A stretch of DNA of 64,000 bases from contig JAKLJY010000019.1 in assembly GCA_023150895.1 (NCBI GenBank), positions 23,375-87,374 on the forward strand, given 5' to 3'. Shown one piece after another: positions 1 to 9,054 of the stretch. A program made the position numbers and the translations under genes. Below the pieces are notes generated by a model that had not been told where the DNA came from, did not search any database, and saw only the letters and a list, made by a program, of their open reading frames with translations. This stretch comes from Myxococcota bacterium (GTDB lineage Bacteria > Myxococcota_A > Bradymonadia > UBA7976 > UBA1532). The stretch's first letter is position 1, and each line of letters opens with the position of its first letter.

Positions 1-1722
1 GCGCGTGCCGTCTTCGGGGGCGAGGTCGACCCAGTCGCGGCCGTTCCAGTACTCCCAGACCACCCGCTGCTCCGCCGCCAGGGCCCGGTCGCGGTCGGCG
101 TAGTATTCGCGCAGATACTCCGCGTGGCGGCGGTCCTGCTCGATGGAGGTCTTCTCCGCCATGCGGAAGTAGATGCGCTGCGTCTCGTTCGGAAAAGCCT
201 TCTCGAAGCCGAGGTAGAGCGCCGGGCTGTCCTCGGTAGACGGCTCGAAGGCCTGGAAGGTCTTGAGGGGCGTCTTGGCGGTGATCGAATGGTCGAAATA
301 CGCGAAGTCGTTGTAGGTCAGGACCGCCTCGACGGGGTGGTCCTCCTCGCTGTACCGGAACGTCAGGGACTTGATGTACGGCGGCCGCAGCGGGCGCTCG
401 TCGCGCCAGATCCACTTGACCCCGTCGAGCTCGTACTGCCCGGGGATGCCGTAGTCGCCCTGCTCGATGCGCACGCGCACCCAGGGGCCGGTCTCGCCCT
501 GAATCTCGACGTCGCCGAGGCCGCCCTTCGGCATGCGGAAGCGGATCTCGCCGGAGCCGGTGAAGGCCTCGGTGCCATCCTGGAAGTCGTACTCGCTGCT
601 GCCGGTGGAGCCCTCGCGGGTCGAACGACCGAGGGTGACCCACTTCTTCCCGTTGTAGAACTCCCAGGCGAGGATGAGGTCCTCGCTCGGCTGCGGGGGG
701 TCCTTCAGGCGCGCCTCGGCGAGCTGCACGTCGACGCGCACCATCGAGCCGGCCTGCGTCGGCAGGGTCTGCGGCAGCAAATAGAGCGTGTAGTTGGCCC
801 GGGGCTCCTTGCTGAAGGGTTCCCAGACCGTCGTGAGGTCCCGCGAGTAGTAGATTCCGCTGTCGACGTTGGTATACGCCGACGACGGGGCGACCCCCTC
901 GCCGAGCACCTCGACTCGGGCGACGATCGAGTCGATGACCGTCTCGTGGGGGTCCTTGGGGGCCTCGGAGAGGCGGCCGCGGATCCAGGGCATCGTCACG
1001 CCGTTGAGTTCGAGCCCTTCGATCTTGTCGATGCCCTCGAAGGCGATGGCGCCGTCCTCGACCTCGGTCAGGGAGCGGGTCAGCTCGCGCCAGCGGCGGC
1101 CGTTCCAGTACTCCCAGGACAGAAGCTCGACGACGGGGCGCATCGCGGAGGCGACGCGCACCACGAGGATGGAGTCCTCGCCGACCTTTTCGAAGCGGGG
1201 GTCACCCAGATACAGCGCGCGCTCGACGTGCGTCACCCCCCCGAAGACCTCGAAGCCGTCGGCGCGACGCCCCTCGATGAACGGGGTCTGGTCGGCGTAC
1301 TCGTCGCTGACCTGCGTGTAGCAGCGGACGATGCGGTTGTCCGTGACCTGGATGTTGTCGGCCGTCTCGAAGACGACCGGCTCTTCGCGGCCCGTCACCT
1401 GCGTCGAGACCGGCGTGCCGGCGTGGACCCAGGTGGGCGGGCCTTTTTCGACCAGCTTGAACTGCAACAGCGCCCGCGCGGGCTGCGGGGGCTGCAGACG
1501 CACCCCCATCAGGTTCAGGAACGCGATGTAGTTCTTGTCGGTGACCTTGTTGAGCCGATAGATGACCATTTCGGTCATCCACGCGAACAGCTCGATCAGC
1601 GTGATGCCCGGATCGGACGGGTTGAAGTTCGTCCACTCGGGGCAGTACTGCGGAATGAGCCGCTTCGCCTCTTCGACGATCTCTTTGTGCGTCCGATCGT
1701 CCAGGTTCGGGACCGGGATCAT
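1..1722 (-). CDS. eCIS baseplate protein gpJ/Afp11-like (partial, cut by window start)
   Basis: Baseplate wedge protein of a contractile injection system, expected to assemble next to the gp25 homologue encoded immediately upstream. Only the first 574 codons are present; the frame is open through base 1, so the C-terminus lies outside. The start reads MIPVPNLDDRTHKEIVEEAK, followed by an ELFAWMTEMVIYRLNK stretch typical of the baseplate-J-like N-terminus. A motif W-E-(Y/F)-(W/Y)-N-G-(R/K)-x-W recurs near residues 205, 355 and 555, as in long eCIS gpJ proteins. The ATG overlaps the stop of the upstream gp25 gene (ATGA), so the two are translationally coupled. Family assignment is by pattern recognition of these motifs and position. 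Confidence 0.85.
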   Translation of the reverse strand, partial: MIPVPNLDDRTHKEIVEEAKRLIPQYCPEWTNFNPSDPGITLIELFAWMTEMVIYRLNKVTDKNYIAFLNLMGVRLQPPQPARALLQFKLVEKGPPTWVHAGTPVSTQVTGREEPVVFETADNIQVTDNRIVRCYTQVSDEYADQTPFIEGRRADGFEVFGGVTHVERALYLGDPRFEKVGEDSILVVRVASAMRPVVELLSWEYWNGRRWRELTRSLTEVEDGAIAFEGIDKIEGLELNGVTMPWIRGRLSEAPKDPHETVIDSIVARVEVLGEGVAPSSAYTNVDSGIYYSRDLTTVWEPFSKEPRANYTLYLLPQTLPTQAGSMVRVDVQLAEARLKDPPQPSEDLILAWEFYNGKKWVTLGRSTREGSTGSSEYDFQDGTEAFTGSGEIRFRMPKGGLGDVEIQGETGPWVRVRIEQGDYGIPGQYELDGVKWIWRDERPLRPPYIKSLTFRYSEEDHPVEAVLTYNDFAYFDHSITAKTPLKTFQAFEPSTEDSPALYLGFEKAFPNETQRIYFRMAEKTSIEQDRRHAEYLREYYADRDRALAAEQRVVWEYWNGRDWVDLAPEDGTR

Positions 1723-2120
1723 AGCGCGTCCTCACGCCGCAGGAAGAACGGGTAGACCAGGTTGTAGTGCGAGTTGGTGGCCCGGACGACGTACTTGATG
1801 TCCAAGAGCAGCGTGTTCTCCTGGTCGGGGTCCGGGCGACACTCGCAGTGGACCTCTTTGATGCGGGGTTCCCACTTCCGCAGGCACTCGTCGGCGTAAA
1901 AGCTGACCAGATTGCGGGTGTGGGCGTTGTTCGGAGCGAAAACGAGGTCGTGAATGCGGCAACCGAAGTCCGGTCGGTAGACGCGCTCGCCGACCGCGGT
2001 GCCGAGGATGATGCGGATGCTCTCCTCGATGTTCTCCTCGTGCGAGGACAACTCGACGCCACCGGCGGCGTTCACGCCCAGGGGGAACTTGAAGCCGCGC
2101 CCGAGGAAGCTCTTGTTCAC
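1719..2120 (-). CDS. gp25-like baseplate wedge protein (GPW/gp25 family)
   Basis: Small baseplate wedge component of contractile tails and eCIS (T4 gp25, Afp9-like), 133 residues, the usual family length. The body has the family layout: N-terminal FKFPLGVNAAGGVELSSHEE, then EESIRIILGTAVGERVYRPDFGC, where the E-R-x-x-R-P-(D/E)-(F/Y)-G-C segment is the most conserved part of the family. It probably nucleates sheath and wedge assembly in the cytoplasm. The stop overlaps the gpJ start and the start overlaps the preceding zinc-ribbon gene stop, each by 4 bases, so it sits in a tightly coupled operon. Confidence 0.9.
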   Translation of the reverse strand: MNKSFLGRGFKFPLGVNAAGGVELSSHEENIEESIRIILGTAVGERVYRPDFGCRIHDLVFAPNNAHTRNLVSFYADECLRKWEPRIKEVHCECRPDPDQENTLLLDIKYVVRATNSHYNLVYPFFLRREDAL

Positions 2121-2749
2121 CCGATTCTGCCTTCGAAGCCCTCGTTGCAGACCCCGCAGCGGATCCGCACGTAGGGCGGTGAGTGGTCGATCTGCGAGAG
2201 GGGCTCGCTACAATACGGACAGCGCAGCCCGGCCTGCCGACCGTTGTGCACGGACTCGACAATGTCGGTCCAAAGCATCAGCGCGTCCAGATCCCCGGCG
2301 TTCTCGGCGGGCAGAGACCAGTTCCACGGCTTCTTCTGCGGGGGCGGTGCCCCCGGCTCGGGTTCGTTGGCGGCGAGCAGGCGCCCGGCGGCCGTCCGGG
2401 GGCGAGGCACTTCGCGCGCGGTCGTTGCGCCCGCGGCGCTCGCGTTCACGGTGAGCGACGCCGGCGCGGCGGCGACGGGGGGCGGCGCTTCGGCGGCCTT
2501 CGGTGCGGCGACCGGGCGCCGTCGAGCGGCATCGGCCTGCGCCTCGGCGAAGAACGCGTCGTCCCGGCCGTGCCCCATGCGTCCCTCGAACCCCTCGCCG
2601 CACGACGGGCACCGGACCCGCACCGTCGCGCCATCCGCCGACGTCTCGAGCGGGCGCGCGCCGCACAACGGGCAGGCGTGGCCGGTGAAGCGGCCGTTCG
2701 CGACCTGCTCCACCACGTCGTACCAGTCGATGAGGCGCGATTCGTCCAT
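2117..2749 (-). CDS. eCIS-locus protein with two duplicated zinc ribbons
   Basis: 210 residues with no family I can name. It is an internal duplication: residues 9-59 and about 155-210 share W-x-D-(V/I)-V-E-x-V-x-N-G-R, then C-P-x-C, and end in E-G-F-E-G-R-(M/I)-G. Each half supplies four cysteines (26, 29, 47, 50 and 177, 180, 198, 201), so each should bind one zinc. The halves are joined by an Ala/Pro-rich linker. It lies between the hub protein and gp25, where Afp-type loci place spike and PAAR tip genes (Afp8-10), but nothing beta-helical or PAAR-like is visible. It overlaps the gp25 gene by 4 bases. A tip or tip-adaptor role is inference from position only. Confidence 0.75.
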   Translation of the reverse strand: MDESRLIDWYDVVEQVANGRFTGHACPLCGARPLETSADGATVRVRCPSCGEGFEGRMGHGRDDAFFAEAQADAARRRPVAAPKAAEAPPPVAAAPASLTVNASAAGATTAREVPRPRTAAGRLLAANEPEPGAPPPQKKPWNWSLPAENAGDLDALMLWTDIVESVHNGRQAGLRCPYCSEPLSQIDHSPPYVRIRCGVCNEGFEGRIG

Positions 2750-2811
2750 GGACGTTGAGGGTCTTCCGGCGTCTGGGGCCGGGGGACCTTAACACAGGGG
2801 GATCGGGCGGG

Positions 2812-3921
2812 CTACCAGGCGCAGCGTTCGCCGACGAATCGGGTCGTGTAGCCGCCGCCGGACTGCACCTTCGACGTGAAGATGTGCGTGACCTGGTCGA
2901 GCAGGTAGCTGCCGTCGAAGCGCTGGCCGACGTTCTGAATCTTCACGACGCCGCCCGCGCCCAACGCCGGATTGCCCTGAACCTCGGCGTCGGCCCGGAT
3001 GAAACTGCGCGCGTACTCGTTGAGTTTGGTGCGCGCGATCATGTCGGCTTCCTGCTGGCTGAAGACCTTGTAGTCGACGATCTGGCGCTCGGTTTCGCCC
3101 CAGCTCGCGCTGACCGCCGCGGGGGCCGAAGTCGCGCCGTCCATCGTACCGTACAGGTGGCTCTGCGTGGCCGTCCCGACGATCTCCTTCTTCTGGGCGG
3201 GATCCCAACCGCGCACGACGACCTCCGACACCACGCGACCGAGGGACTGACGCACGTCCATGCGGCGCAGGGGCGCCTCGGCGTTGGCCGTGTTGGCGTT
3301 GTCGTAGGTGATCGTGCCCTGCGGCGCGCCGCCCACGTCCGGCTTGCGAAACCGCACCGTGCGCGGGTCGTTCAGGTGATCGATGGAGAGGTCGAAGTCC
3401 AGCCAGCTCGCGACGCCGCGCATGAAGTCGAGATCGGTCTGGTTGTGCTGGACGACATACTCGCGCACGAAAGAGGTGTCGTCGGCTTTCCCCGAAAGGC
3501 CGCGCTCCTGGACGATCTGGCGGAAGATGTCGCTGAACTTCTGCTGGAGGAACGTCCGGGTCTTTCGGCCGCGGGTGAGCTTGTGCAGGCCGTCGAACGC
3601 CCGCAGCACGTAGATGCGGGGTCCGTTCTCGGCGAGCTTGACCTGCGTACCCACGATCTCACCGGTGAAGACCTTCTTGGTCTCTCCGGACTCATACCCC
3701 AGGCTGACCTCGACCTCGGTGCCCGGCCCGAGGTCGTCCCGGGTGTCGTAGGTGTCGGTCTCCTGGGCGTGGTTGTTGAACTGGATCTCGCAGCTCGCGG
3801 GCGCCTGCCGGCGGAGATCGACCACGATCTGCTGGAGGTGCGCGGCGTCCGTCTGCGGCAGCTCGGTGCCGTTCAGCTTGACGATGTACTTGGGGACCGA
3901 TTGGGCCGCCACGGGGTTCAC
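2812..3921 (-). CDS. VgrG/gpD-like spike hub protein (phage late control D family)
   Basis: Central hub of the baseplate: a trimer of gpD/gp27-like proteins onto which the tube polymerises and from which the spike projects. 369 residues. The family pattern is visible: an N-terminal beta domain (ETDTYDTRDDLGPGTEVEVSLG), then DIFRQIVQERGL and the stretch YVVQHNQTDLDFMRGVASWL, which resembles the E-Y-x-x-Q-y-x-E-S-D-f-x-F-x-x-R hallmark of the gpD family. It ends soon after the second beta region, without an extended OB-fold/needle domain, so any spike tip must be separate. Start chosen is GTG at 3921, 4 bases after a GGAG; an in-frame GTG three codons later is possible. Confidence 0.85.
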   Translation of the reverse strand: MNPVAAQSVPKYIVKLNGTELPQTDAAHLQQIVVDLRRQAPASCEIQFNNHAQETDTYDTRDDLGPGTEVEVSLGYESGETKKVFTGEIVGTQVKLAENGPRIYVLRAFDGLHKLTRGRKTRTFLQQKFSDIFRQIVQERGLSGKADDTSFVREYVVQHNQTDLDFMRGVASWLDFDLSIDHLNDPRTVRFRKPDVGGAPQGTITYDNANTANAEAPLRRMDVRQSLGRVVSEVVVRGWDPAQKKEIVGTATQSHLYGTMDGATSAPAAVSASWGETERQIVDYKVFSQQEADMIARTKLNEYARSFIRADAEVQGNPALGAGGVVKIQNVGQRFDGSYLLDQVTHIFTSKVQSGGGYTTRFVGERCAW

Positions 3922-3939
3922 CTTTCTCCGGGCGCCGAA

Positions 3940-4566
3940 TCAGCGCAGGATGGGGGGGATCATCAGACGCTGCCCCGGCTCGAGCTGGAGCGGATCGTCG
4001 ATGCCGTTCGCGTCGGCGATGCGACGCCACTCGGCGGGATCGTCGTACTCCCGCGCCGCGATCATCTGCAGGGTCTCGCCGCGCTGAACGGCGTGCAGCT
4101 TCGCGTGATCGGGGCTCTGCTTCTTGATCTCCTGCTGCTGCTCGGAGGCCGAGGCGGCCTGGCGCAAGGCCAGCGTGCAGGTGGCGCGGACGGGCGTGCC
4201 GTCCTCCTTGAACATCGTGAAGCGGTGGTTGATCGACTCGACGACGCCCTTGAACTTCAGGGCGGCCCAGGACACGAGCAAGAGGGGCGGCCGGTGGAGA
4301 TCGGCGTCGATCTTGGCGAGCGTATGCAGGCGGTCGGTGTGCTGACGAACATCCGAGCCGGCCTCGTAGGTGTCGAAAAACAGCTCGAGGTTCAGCGACT
4401 CGCCCTGCCCGGTGGTGAACTGCATCTCGGGGGCGTCCAGACCGGCCGAGGCGTGCGGGTTCCAGGGCACGCTCTTGGAGATCGTGTACTCCTTCGGGTT
4501 GAAGAGCGCCACGATCGGCACGCCGGCCATCTTGCCGTCCAACGCGGTGATGAAGAGCTTGTCCAT
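3940..4566 (-). CDS. LysM-containing eCIS tube-initiator/baseplate protein (Afp7-like)
   Basis: Links the inner tube to the hub in eCIS and related tails (Afp7, T4 gp53/54-like position). 208 residues. The first 150 match the contractile injection system tube-protein pattern: N-P-K-E-Y-T-I-S-K near residue 27, then a beta-rich core ending in CTLALRQA. A LysM domain occupies about 158-206 (AVQRGETLQMIAAREY, then ANGIDDPLQLEPGQRLMIPP). LysM here is known to bind neighbouring baseplate parts rather than cell-wall glycan. It starts 3 bases after the stop of the giant disordered gene, and 18 bases separate it from the hub gene. Confidence 0.85.
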   Translation of the reverse strand: MDKLFITALDGKMAGVPIVALFNPKEYTISKSVPWNPHASAGLDAPEMQFTTGQGESLNLELFFDTYEAGSDVRQHTDRLHTLAKIDADLHRPPLLLVSWAALKFKGVVESINHRFTMFKEDGTPVRATCTLALRQAASASEQQQEIKKQSPDHAKLHAVQRGETLQMIAAREYDDPAEWRRIADANGIDDPLQLEPGQRLMIPPILR

Positions 4567-4569
4567 GGT

Positions 4570-7500
4570 TCAGTCCCACTCGTCTTCGCCGACGCGGATG
4601 GCGTCGAGCTCGATTTGGCGCTTGAGCTGCGAGATCACCTCATGCGCGATCTTGTCCACTTCTTCGGGGCTCAGCGATTCCTCGATCTGACCTTCGGCGA
4701 GGCGGTGGCGAGCCTGTTCGCCCGTCTCGGCCTGTCGTGCGGGTCGCTCGCCGTCGGTCGAACGCAGAGGACCGGCGCCCCCGGAGCGGCGCGCCCCCGT
4801 CTCGACCATGACCCGCGGGGCGGCCGGAGCGGCGGCCGAATGGACCGTGACGCTCGGGCCACGCTGACCGAAGACCGGCTGGCGCTGCGGGGCCGACTGC
4901 GGCTGGACGAGCGCGCGGGGCTCGTCGGCGATGGGGGTCGTGGCCCCGGCGGATGCGCCCCATCGAGGTGCCTCGGTCGGCGTCGCCAGGACGCCGGCCG
5001 AGCCGCCACCCGACGACGCGCCGGTGGCCCGGAGCAGCGCGGACGCGGTGGCGTGGGGTCCCGGGCCCTGCTGGCCGGTCGCGTCGGGGTGACGGGCCGC
5101 GACCTGCTCGAACGCGACGAGGGCGCGCTCGATGTTGCCGGGGGAGTACGCGACGCCGGCCGCACCGGCGAGCGGCCCGGGCAGGGCCTCGACGCCCGGG
5201 GGCAGGACGAGGGTGGCGAGGGACGGGGCGTCGAAGACGGCGAGGGACGATCGGATCGCCCCGTCGGCGCGCGTCCCGGCAGTCGGGTTCGAGGCACGCC
5301 GCCCCCCCGCGGCACGGACCGGCGGTGGTCCGGCGGTCTGGAGGCCACGGGGTTCGTGGAAACCGGCCGCGAGGAGGGACCGGGAGCGCGCTCTCGGGTG
5401 CGTGCCCGAAGCGCCGGGTGCGCCTACCGCGGCCGCAGTTTCGTTCGACGTCGGCGCGGGCGATGCGCCGCCGTCCACGAAGACCGTCTCGGGCGCGTCC
5501 GCCGCGAGCAGGCTCGCCAGCGCGGGTGAACCGAGCCGGGCGAGGGCACCGAGCAACGCGGGCCGGGTGGACGCGCTGCGCAGCGCGGCAACGGCGGCCG
5601 CCGGGACGAGCACGGCGTGGCCGGCGAGGCGCAGGACGGCGACCTCGGACCGGGTGCCGAGGCCCACGTCGAGGCCCGGCCCGAGCGGGGGGCGACCTGG
5701 GAGGGGGCGCCCGGTGGGCCGCAGCCCCTGGGCCGTCGGGCTCGAGGCGCCCGGGCGAGCCCCTGTGATGGCGGGCGACGCGGTATCGGACGGCGCGGCG
5801 ATCGCACCGACGGACGTGCCGGCCCGCACCAGCGCGCCGATCTCACCGGATTCGGCGAGGCGACTCGCCTCGGGCTCGGAAGGCAGCGCGCGCGCGCCGA
5901 TTGTCGGGCCCCGTTCATCGGCGAACGCCAGCGCCCGCTCGCCCGTGTCCGGAGCGGCGCTGGAGAGCCTCTCGGCGGAGTGACCCACCGCCGCGAAGGA
6001 CAGCGCCGCCGCCGCCGCGGACCAGGAGCGGGCGACGACGGCCGCGAACCCGGCGGGCGTCGAGAGCGTCACGCCCAGGGGTGGCATCGCGCCGGCCGTC
6101 GCGAAGAACGCGGCGCCGAGGGTCCGGGCCTCGGCGGTGCCGAAGGCGCCGGCGGCGACGAGGCGAGCCAGGCGCGATCGCGCGCTCCCCTCGGCGGGCG
6201 CCGCGTCGGTGAACTGGGCGGCCGTAGGCGACTCGTCGGGACTCCCGGGGGCAACCGGACGCCCGGAGGGCGACGCGGGGCGGTCTTCGCCGACGACGAC
6301 GGCCGGCCTCGGGGCAGCGGCTCGGGACGCGGCGGGCCGTCGCGTCGACGCGGCGGGCCGTCGCGTCGACGCGGCCGATGCCGACGTCGCCGGGCTCAGC
6401 ACGCCGGGCAGGTGCGGTCGGCCGGCGCTCAGCAGTGTCGGCGTTCGAGCGGCCGTGCGGGCGTCTTCGGGCCGGGCCGTGGCGGGCAGCGTCCGGCTCG
6501 ACGGCGAAGGCGCGGTGGACGGCGCGGCGGGCGCGGTGGTCGAAGCGGGCCGCGCGGAGGGGCGAGCCCGAGTGGTCGCCGGAGAGTCCCCCGGCAGCGG
6601 CGCGGCATCGGGGACCACCGGCGCAACCCACGTCGTCTCCGGTGCGTCGAGCGCGAGGGCGCTCGGGGCCGGGGCGAGCACGACCCGGGGACCCCAGGCG
6701 CCGGGGGTGTCCGACGGGAACCGCGCCTCGATCCGTGCGGCCAGCGTTTCGGCGGCCGCGCCGGTCTCGGGGCCGGCGGCGCCGGCGGCAGCCAACGGCA
6801 GCGAGGGACCCACCGCACCGAGCGCCGCGAACGCCTCGAAGACGGACGCGGCGGGGGTCCGGAAGGCGGGCGTGGGGGGACCCGCGCGGTCAGCGGGCGC
6901 GAACGCCGTGCCCCCGGGCCGGTGAACTGCCGCGGGGGTCGTCCCGCGGGCAGACGGCGCACGCGCGAGCCGCAGGGGGACGCCGTCGACGGTGACCGGT
7001 TCGCGGTTCGTCTCCCGTGCCCGGTGGTCGACCCGGGGCGAGCCCGCCCATCGCGGCGCAGAGGCGCCAGACGGGGCCGCGGTGCGTTCGGCGAGGGGCC
7101 TCGAAACGGCCGCGGCCATCGACGACAGGCCGGCCGTCGCCAGCAGCGGCAACAGGACCGGCGCGATGGCCGCGCGGGTCATCGGGCGAATGGTCGCCGT
7201 GCCGGCGGGGGCCACGGCCGAGGCCGAGGTACCGCGCTGGGGCGGCGTCGGTGTGCCGGCCGGGGCGGCGGGCACGACGCGGGCGGGGGGCGTCCGTCGG
7301 GTCGGGACGGCCTGGCGGCGCGAACCGGACACGGCGCGTTCGGCGGAAGCCGCCGGCCCGGGCACCTCGGGCGTCGCCGCCTGGGCGACGGGCGCCACCA
7401 GCGTCGTTTCGGCGACGTCGAGGCCGGCCCAGTATTCAGGGGCGAGGGGCGCAGGTTCGAAGCGTCGGTGGCCGAGGTCGATGGCGTCGCCGGCCTCCTG

Positions 7501-9048
7501 CGCATCCGCCGCGAGGCGGAGGGCGAGCGGGGCAGAAAGCGCGGCCAGGGCGGCGCGGGTGGCAGCCGGACCGGCGTCTTCGCGGGCGAGTCGTGGCAGC
7601 GCGGTCGACGAGAGGCGACCCGTCGTCGGTGCCGACAGGGCCGGGACGGCGAACGCGCCCGGCTCGGGGCGTCTCCCCCCGGGTTCCACGTCGCGGGGTG
7701 CAGGGGCGGCCGTCCCCGGGACGACATTCCCCCGGCGGCTCGCGGTCACCGCGGCCGAAGCCGCACCGGAAAGCGCCGGGGCCGGAGCGGGTGTCGGGGT
7801 GCGGGCAGCGACGGACCGGAGGACCAGCGGTTGCGTCGCCAGCAGAGCGGCGGGTCGACGAAGCGGCGCGGGTGTGTTCTGTCGTTCCGACGGGCGAACG
7901 CTCGGCGCTTCGACCCCGAGCGGTGCCGGGCGGGCCGGGCCGGTGCCCGGCGCGGGGTCCGGGCGTCGCAGGCCCTCGTCCGAACCGACGTCGCGGAGGC
8001 CGGCGGGGGCGTCCGTGCCGCCCACGGGGGCAACGACGCTGCGGTCGGCGACGGCGTCGAAGTCGGTATAACCGACGCGGGGGGGGCCACCCTCGGACGT
8101 GCCGAAGAACCCGAGGAACGCGGGCGCTTCGGGTGCGTCGAGGAACCGCTGCGCGACCGCGCCGAGCGCGAACGTTTCGGTCGTCGCGGGGCTGTGCAGC
8201 ACCGACGACAGCGCGCCGCCCTGCCAGCGACCCGGGGACCGGGTGGCGCCGGGGGGTGGGGCGCCCGCGAAGGGCGACCGCGGGGCGGCCGACGTGACGG
8301 CCGGGCCGGAGGTCGGCACGAGCCAGAGTCCGACGGGCGTCGTCTGGCACGGCGTCGCCCGGGAGACGACGTCCGCGGCCAGGTGCTCGGCGCTGCGGGC
8401 TGCGTTCGCGAGCGTCGAAGCCGCCGCGGAGCCCCAGGTCGTCGCGGGCGTGTCCGACACGATGATGCCGCGGCGATCGGCATCGGTGGTGAGCGCCCGG
8501 GCCTCGGGGAACCGAAGGAGCGTGCCCTCGATCCGGCCGGCGTTGCCGAGCCGACTCGGGTACGGCGAGAAACTGCTGCCACCGGCGCTCCGCCAACGCT
8601 CGCGCGCCGCCGGCATCCGTCGCGGCGTCTGTTGCGCGGCCGCGGGCGTGACCGCCCGCAGGCGCTCGCGACCACGACCGAGTCGAGCCGTGGTGGCCAT
8701 GAGGCCCGCGGGGGATTCGACGGGATCGACCGGGATGACGAACGGCCCGCGGTCTTCGCCGGCGAGGTCGCCGTACCCGTCGCGCTGTTGCCACTCGCGG
8801 GCGAGGTCTTCGAAACCGCCGGCGTCGAAGACCTCGAGACCGTCGGTGAGATGGCGCGGGAGCGTCCAGCGGGACTCGATCTCACGCGTCAGCCGGTCGC
8901 TCGGGCCGACGCCAGGGGCGCCGAAGGGTCGGTGTCGGTGAACGACGCGGCGGGCGAAGGCCTCGACCCCGGCGTACGCTTCACTCTGCGGGGTGCGGAA
9001 GACGTCCCGGACGGACGGCTCGAAGGCGGGGGCGGTGTTGGGTTCCAT
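4570..9048 (-). CDS. 1492-residue Ala/Pro/Arg-rich, apparently disordered eCIS-locus protein
   Basis: A very long low-complexity protein in the slot between tube and LysM genes, which in Afp-type loci holds the small Afp6 (DUF5908-type) protein. Residues 1-110 look ordered, the middle is Ala/Pro/Thr/Arg-rich with no globular pattern, and the last 35 residues form an acidic amphipathic helix (SPEEVDKIAHEVISQLKRQI). A degenerate motif (D/S)-x-P-(E/A)-T-T-x-x-V recurs near residues 205, 286, 546, 803, 1188 and 1276, often followed by V-A-P-V. RRPAAS occurs as a short tandem repeat near 900. The gene fits exactly, 3-6 bases from both neighbours, which argues that it is real despite long antisense frames. 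Function unknown; scaffold, tape-like or cargo-binding roles are possible. Confidence 0.75.
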   Translation of the reverse strand: MEPNTAPAFEPSVRDVFRTPQSEAYAGVEAFARRVVHRHRPFGAPGVGPSDRLTREIESRWTLPRHLTDGLEVFDAGGFEDLAREWQQRDGYGDLAGEDRGPFVIPVDPVESPAGLMATTARLGRGRERLRAVTPAAAQQTPRRMPAARERWRSAGGSSFSPYPSRLGNAGRIEGTLLRFPEARALTTDADRRGIIVSDTPATTWGSAAASTLANAARSAEHLAADVVSRATPCQTTPVGLWLVPTSGPAVTSAAPRSPFAGAPPPGATRSPGRWQGGALSSVLHSPATTETFALGAVAQRFLDAPEAPAFLGFFGTSEGGPPRVGYTDFDAVADRSVVAPVGGTDAPAGLRDVGSDEGLRRPDPAPGTGPARPAPLGVEAPSVRPSERQNTPAPLRRPAALLATQPLVLRSVAARTPTPAPAPALSGAASAAVTASRRGNVVPGTAAPAPRDVEPGGRRPEPGAFAVPALSAPTTGRLSSTALPRLAREDAGPAATRAALAALSAPLALRLAADAQEAGDAIDLGHRRFEPAPLAPEYWAGLDVAETTLVAPVAQAATPEVPGPAASAERAVSGSRRQAVPTRRTPPARVVPAAPAGTPTPPQRGTSASAVAPAGTATIRPMTRAAIAPVLLPLLATAGLSSMAAAVSRPLAERTAAPSGASAPRWAGSPRVDHRARETNREPVTVDGVPLRLARAPSARGTTPAAVHRPGGTAFAPADRAGPPTPAFRTPAASVFEAFAALGAVGPSLPLAAAGAAGPETGAAAETLAARIEARFPSDTPGAWGPRVVLAPAPSALALDAPETTWVAPVVPDAAPLPGDSPATTRARPSARPASTTAPAAPSTAPSPSSRTLPATARPEDARTAARTPTLLSAGRPHLPGVLSPATSASAASTRRPAASTRRPAASRAAAPRPAVVVGEDRPASPSGRPVAPGSPDESPTAAQFTDAAPAEGSARSRLARLVAAGAFGTAEARTLGAAFFATAGAMPPLGVTLSTPAGFAAVVARSWSAAAAALSFAAVGHSAERLSSAAPDTGERALAFADERGPTIGARALPSEPEASRLAESGEIGALVRAGTSVGAIAAPSDTASPAITGARPGASSPTAQGLRPTGRPLPGRPPLGPGLDVGLGTRSEVAVLRLAGHAVLVPAAAVAALRSASTRPALLGALARLGSPALASLLAADAPETVFVDGGASPAPTSNETAAAVGAPGASGTHPRARSRSLLAAGFHEPRGLQTAGPPPVRAAGGRRASNPTAGTRADGAIRSSLAVFDAPSLATLVLPPGVEALPGPLAGAAGVAYSPGNIERALVAFEQVAARHPDATGQQGPGPHATASALLRATGASSGGGSAGVLATPTEAPRWGASAGATTPIADEPRALVQPQSAPQRQPVFGQRGPSVTVHSAAAPAAPRVMVETGARRSGGAGPLRSTDGERPARQAETGEQARHRLAEGQIEESLSPEEVDKIAHEVISQLKRQIELDAIRVGEDEWD

Positions 9049-9054
9049 GGTGGA

